DNA from: Pseudomonas phenolilytica | GTDB taxonomy: Bacteria > Pseudomonadota > Gammaproteobacteria > Pseudomonadales > Pseudomonadaceae | Assembly (NCBI RefSeq): GCF_021432765.1 | Contig: NZ_CP058908.1 | Location: 1,380,001-1,444,000 of the forward strand | Reading direction: 5' to 3' | DNA: 64,000 bases | Part shown: piece by piece, positions 63,047 through 64,000 of the stretch | How the letters are laid out: the number at the start of each line of letters is the position of its first letter | How positions within the stretch are numbered: position 1 is the stretch's first letter | Position numbers and translations under genes: made by a program | The notes under the pieces: generated by a model | Told to the model about the DNA's origin: nothing | What the model saw: only the letters and a program-made list of their open reading frames with translations | The model's database searches: none

Positions 63047-64000
63047 CTAGAGCTGCCTGACCTTCAGCGAACGTCCCTTGATGCGCCCTTCATTCAGGCG
63101 CTTGAGTGCCTGCCTGGCCACCCCGCGCTCGACCGCGACAAAGGCCTGGAAATCGAACAGCGCGATCTTGCCGACCTGGCTGCCGGCGATGCCCGCCTCG
63201 CCGGTCAGCGCGCCGAGGATATCGCCCGGGCGCAGCTTGTCCTTGCGACCGGCGGCGATGCACAGCGTCACCATCGGCGGCTGCAGGGGCTCGCCGGCCT
63301 TGGCCTTCAGACTGTCGAGCGGCTGCCAGTTCAGCGGCGTCTGCTGGAGCTTTTCGATGGCCTGGGCGCGATGCGCTTCGGCCGGCGCCACCAGACTGAC
63401 CGCCAGACCGCGATTGCCGGCACGCCCGGTGCGGCCGATGCGATGCACGTGAATCTCCGCATCGCGCGCCAGTTCGACGTTGATCACCATGCCCAGCGCG
63501 TCGATGTCCAGGCCGCGTGCCGCCACGTCGGTGGCTACCAGCACCGACAGGCTGCGGTTGGCGAACATGGCCAGCACCTGATCGCGGTCGCGCTGCTCCA
63601 GATCGCCGTGCAGCGCCATCGCCGAGATGCCGCGCGCGCCGAGGTAGTCCACCACGTCCTGACACTGCTGCTTGGTGAAGCAGAATGCCACGCAACTCTG
63701 CGGGCGGAAGCTGGCGAGCACACGCAGCACGGCCTCCAGGCGCTGCTCGGCGGCGATCTCGTAAAAGCGCTGTTCGATCTGCACGTCATCATGCAGCGCG
63801 GCGACCTTGACCGACTGCGGATCGCGCATGAATGTCGTCGCCAGCTGCTGGATGCCGGCCGGGTAGGTGGCCGAGAACAGCAGGGTCTGCCGCCGCGCGG
63901 GCGTCTGCGCGATGACCTCGGCGATGGCGTCGTAGAACCCCATGTCGAGCATGCGGTCGGCTTCGTCGAGAACCAGCGTGTTGAGCCCGTCGAGGCTCAG
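63047..64000 (-). CDS. dbpA: ATP-dependent RNA helicase DbpA, 3' part
   Basis: The 5' end lies beyond the window; 317 codons are present. Visible motifs are [36 protein letters not shown] and [10 protein letters not shown]. The C-terminal 75 residues form the DbpA RNA-binding domain (TLCIAAGRKDKLRPGDILGALTGEAGI), which directs DbpA to hairpin 92 of 23S rRNA during 50S assembly. It ends with GRIKGRSLKVRQL, as in the family. Confidence 0.94.
   Translation of the reverse strand: MSLDGLNTLVLDEADRMLDMGFYDAIAEVIAQTPARRQTLLFSATYPAGIQQLATTFMRDPQSVKVAALHDDVQIEQRFYEIAAEQRLEAVLRVLASFRPQSCVAFCFTKQQCQDVVDYLGARGISAMALHGDLEQRDRDQVLAMFANRSLSVLVATDVAARGLDIDALGMVINVELARDAEIHVHRIGRTGRAGNRGLAVSLVAPAEAHRAQAIEKLQQTPLNWQPLDSLKAKAGEPLQPPMVTLCIAAGRKDKLRPGDILGALTGEAGIAGSQVGKIALFDFQAFVAVERGVARQALKRLNEGRIKGRSLKVRQL

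Overview
The window is about 64 kb of high-GC (around 65 %) chromosomal DNA from a Pseudomonas-type gammaproteobacterium. A Stutzerimonas (Pseudomonas stutzeri group) species fits best. The basis is gene order (yggT-proC-yggS / pilT-pilU, pyrC'-pyrB-pyrR-ruvX-algH-tonB3-gshB, pilGHIJK-chpABC, rsmE-bioA, mexAB-oprM-rhlE-metF-sahH, then metK-tktA-epd-pgk-fba), which follows the P. aeruginosa PA039x-PA0432 and PA0546-PA0555 blocks, and protein similarity recalled from those families. It is core chromosome: I see no rRNA, tRNA, phage, IS element, integron or CRISPR array.

Layout. 1-2264: minus-strand yggT, proC, yggS. 2331-4567: twitching ATPases pilT and pilU, then a TM2 membrane protein. 5156-9949: minus-strand pyrimidine genes (catalytically dead pyrC', pyrB, pyrR) with ruvX, algH and tonB3; then gshB. 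11219-24259: the complete chemosensory system for type IV pili, ending in the 2350-residue kinase ChpA. 24291-27833: rsmE, bioA, a cytochrome b561 and a YceI protein. 28120-33827: a MexAB-OprM/TtgABC efflux operon with a TtgR/NalD-type operator but no mexR next to it. 33918-38312: rhlE, metF and sahH; sahH has an S-adenosylhomocysteine riboswitch and a clear sigma-70 promoter. 38660-43140: small periplasmic proteins, a cytochrome c'-like lipoprotein, a DUF1090 protein, ligB and a membrane flavoreductase. 43298-44995: a YadG/YadH-type ABC exporter. 45217-47421: metK preceded by an ArsR-methyltransferase fusion with a 15-bp palindrome upstream. 47504-50083: an accessory cassette of a clavaminate-synthase-like amino-acid oxygenase, a LysE exporter and a divergent LysR regulator. 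50170-56414: tktA, epd, pgk and fba with two small lipoprotein genes between pgk and fba. 56497-64000: a receiver protein, a methyltransferase, a DUF3509 protein, a hemerythrin, two small lipoproteins, a flavoprotein, a YccS-type membrane protein and the 3' part of dbpA.

How it works together. PilT, PilU, TonB3 and the Pil-Chp genes serve twitching motility. MetF, SahH, MetK and the ArsR-methyltransferase protein form the activated-methyl cycle, with one RNA-level and one probable protein-level sensor of its intermediates. TktA, Epd, Pgk and Fba form a central carbon block. The least described candidate system is the oxygenase-LysE-LysR cassette at 47.5-50.1 kb, which looks like a unit that hydroxylates a free amino acid and exports the product under its own regulator.
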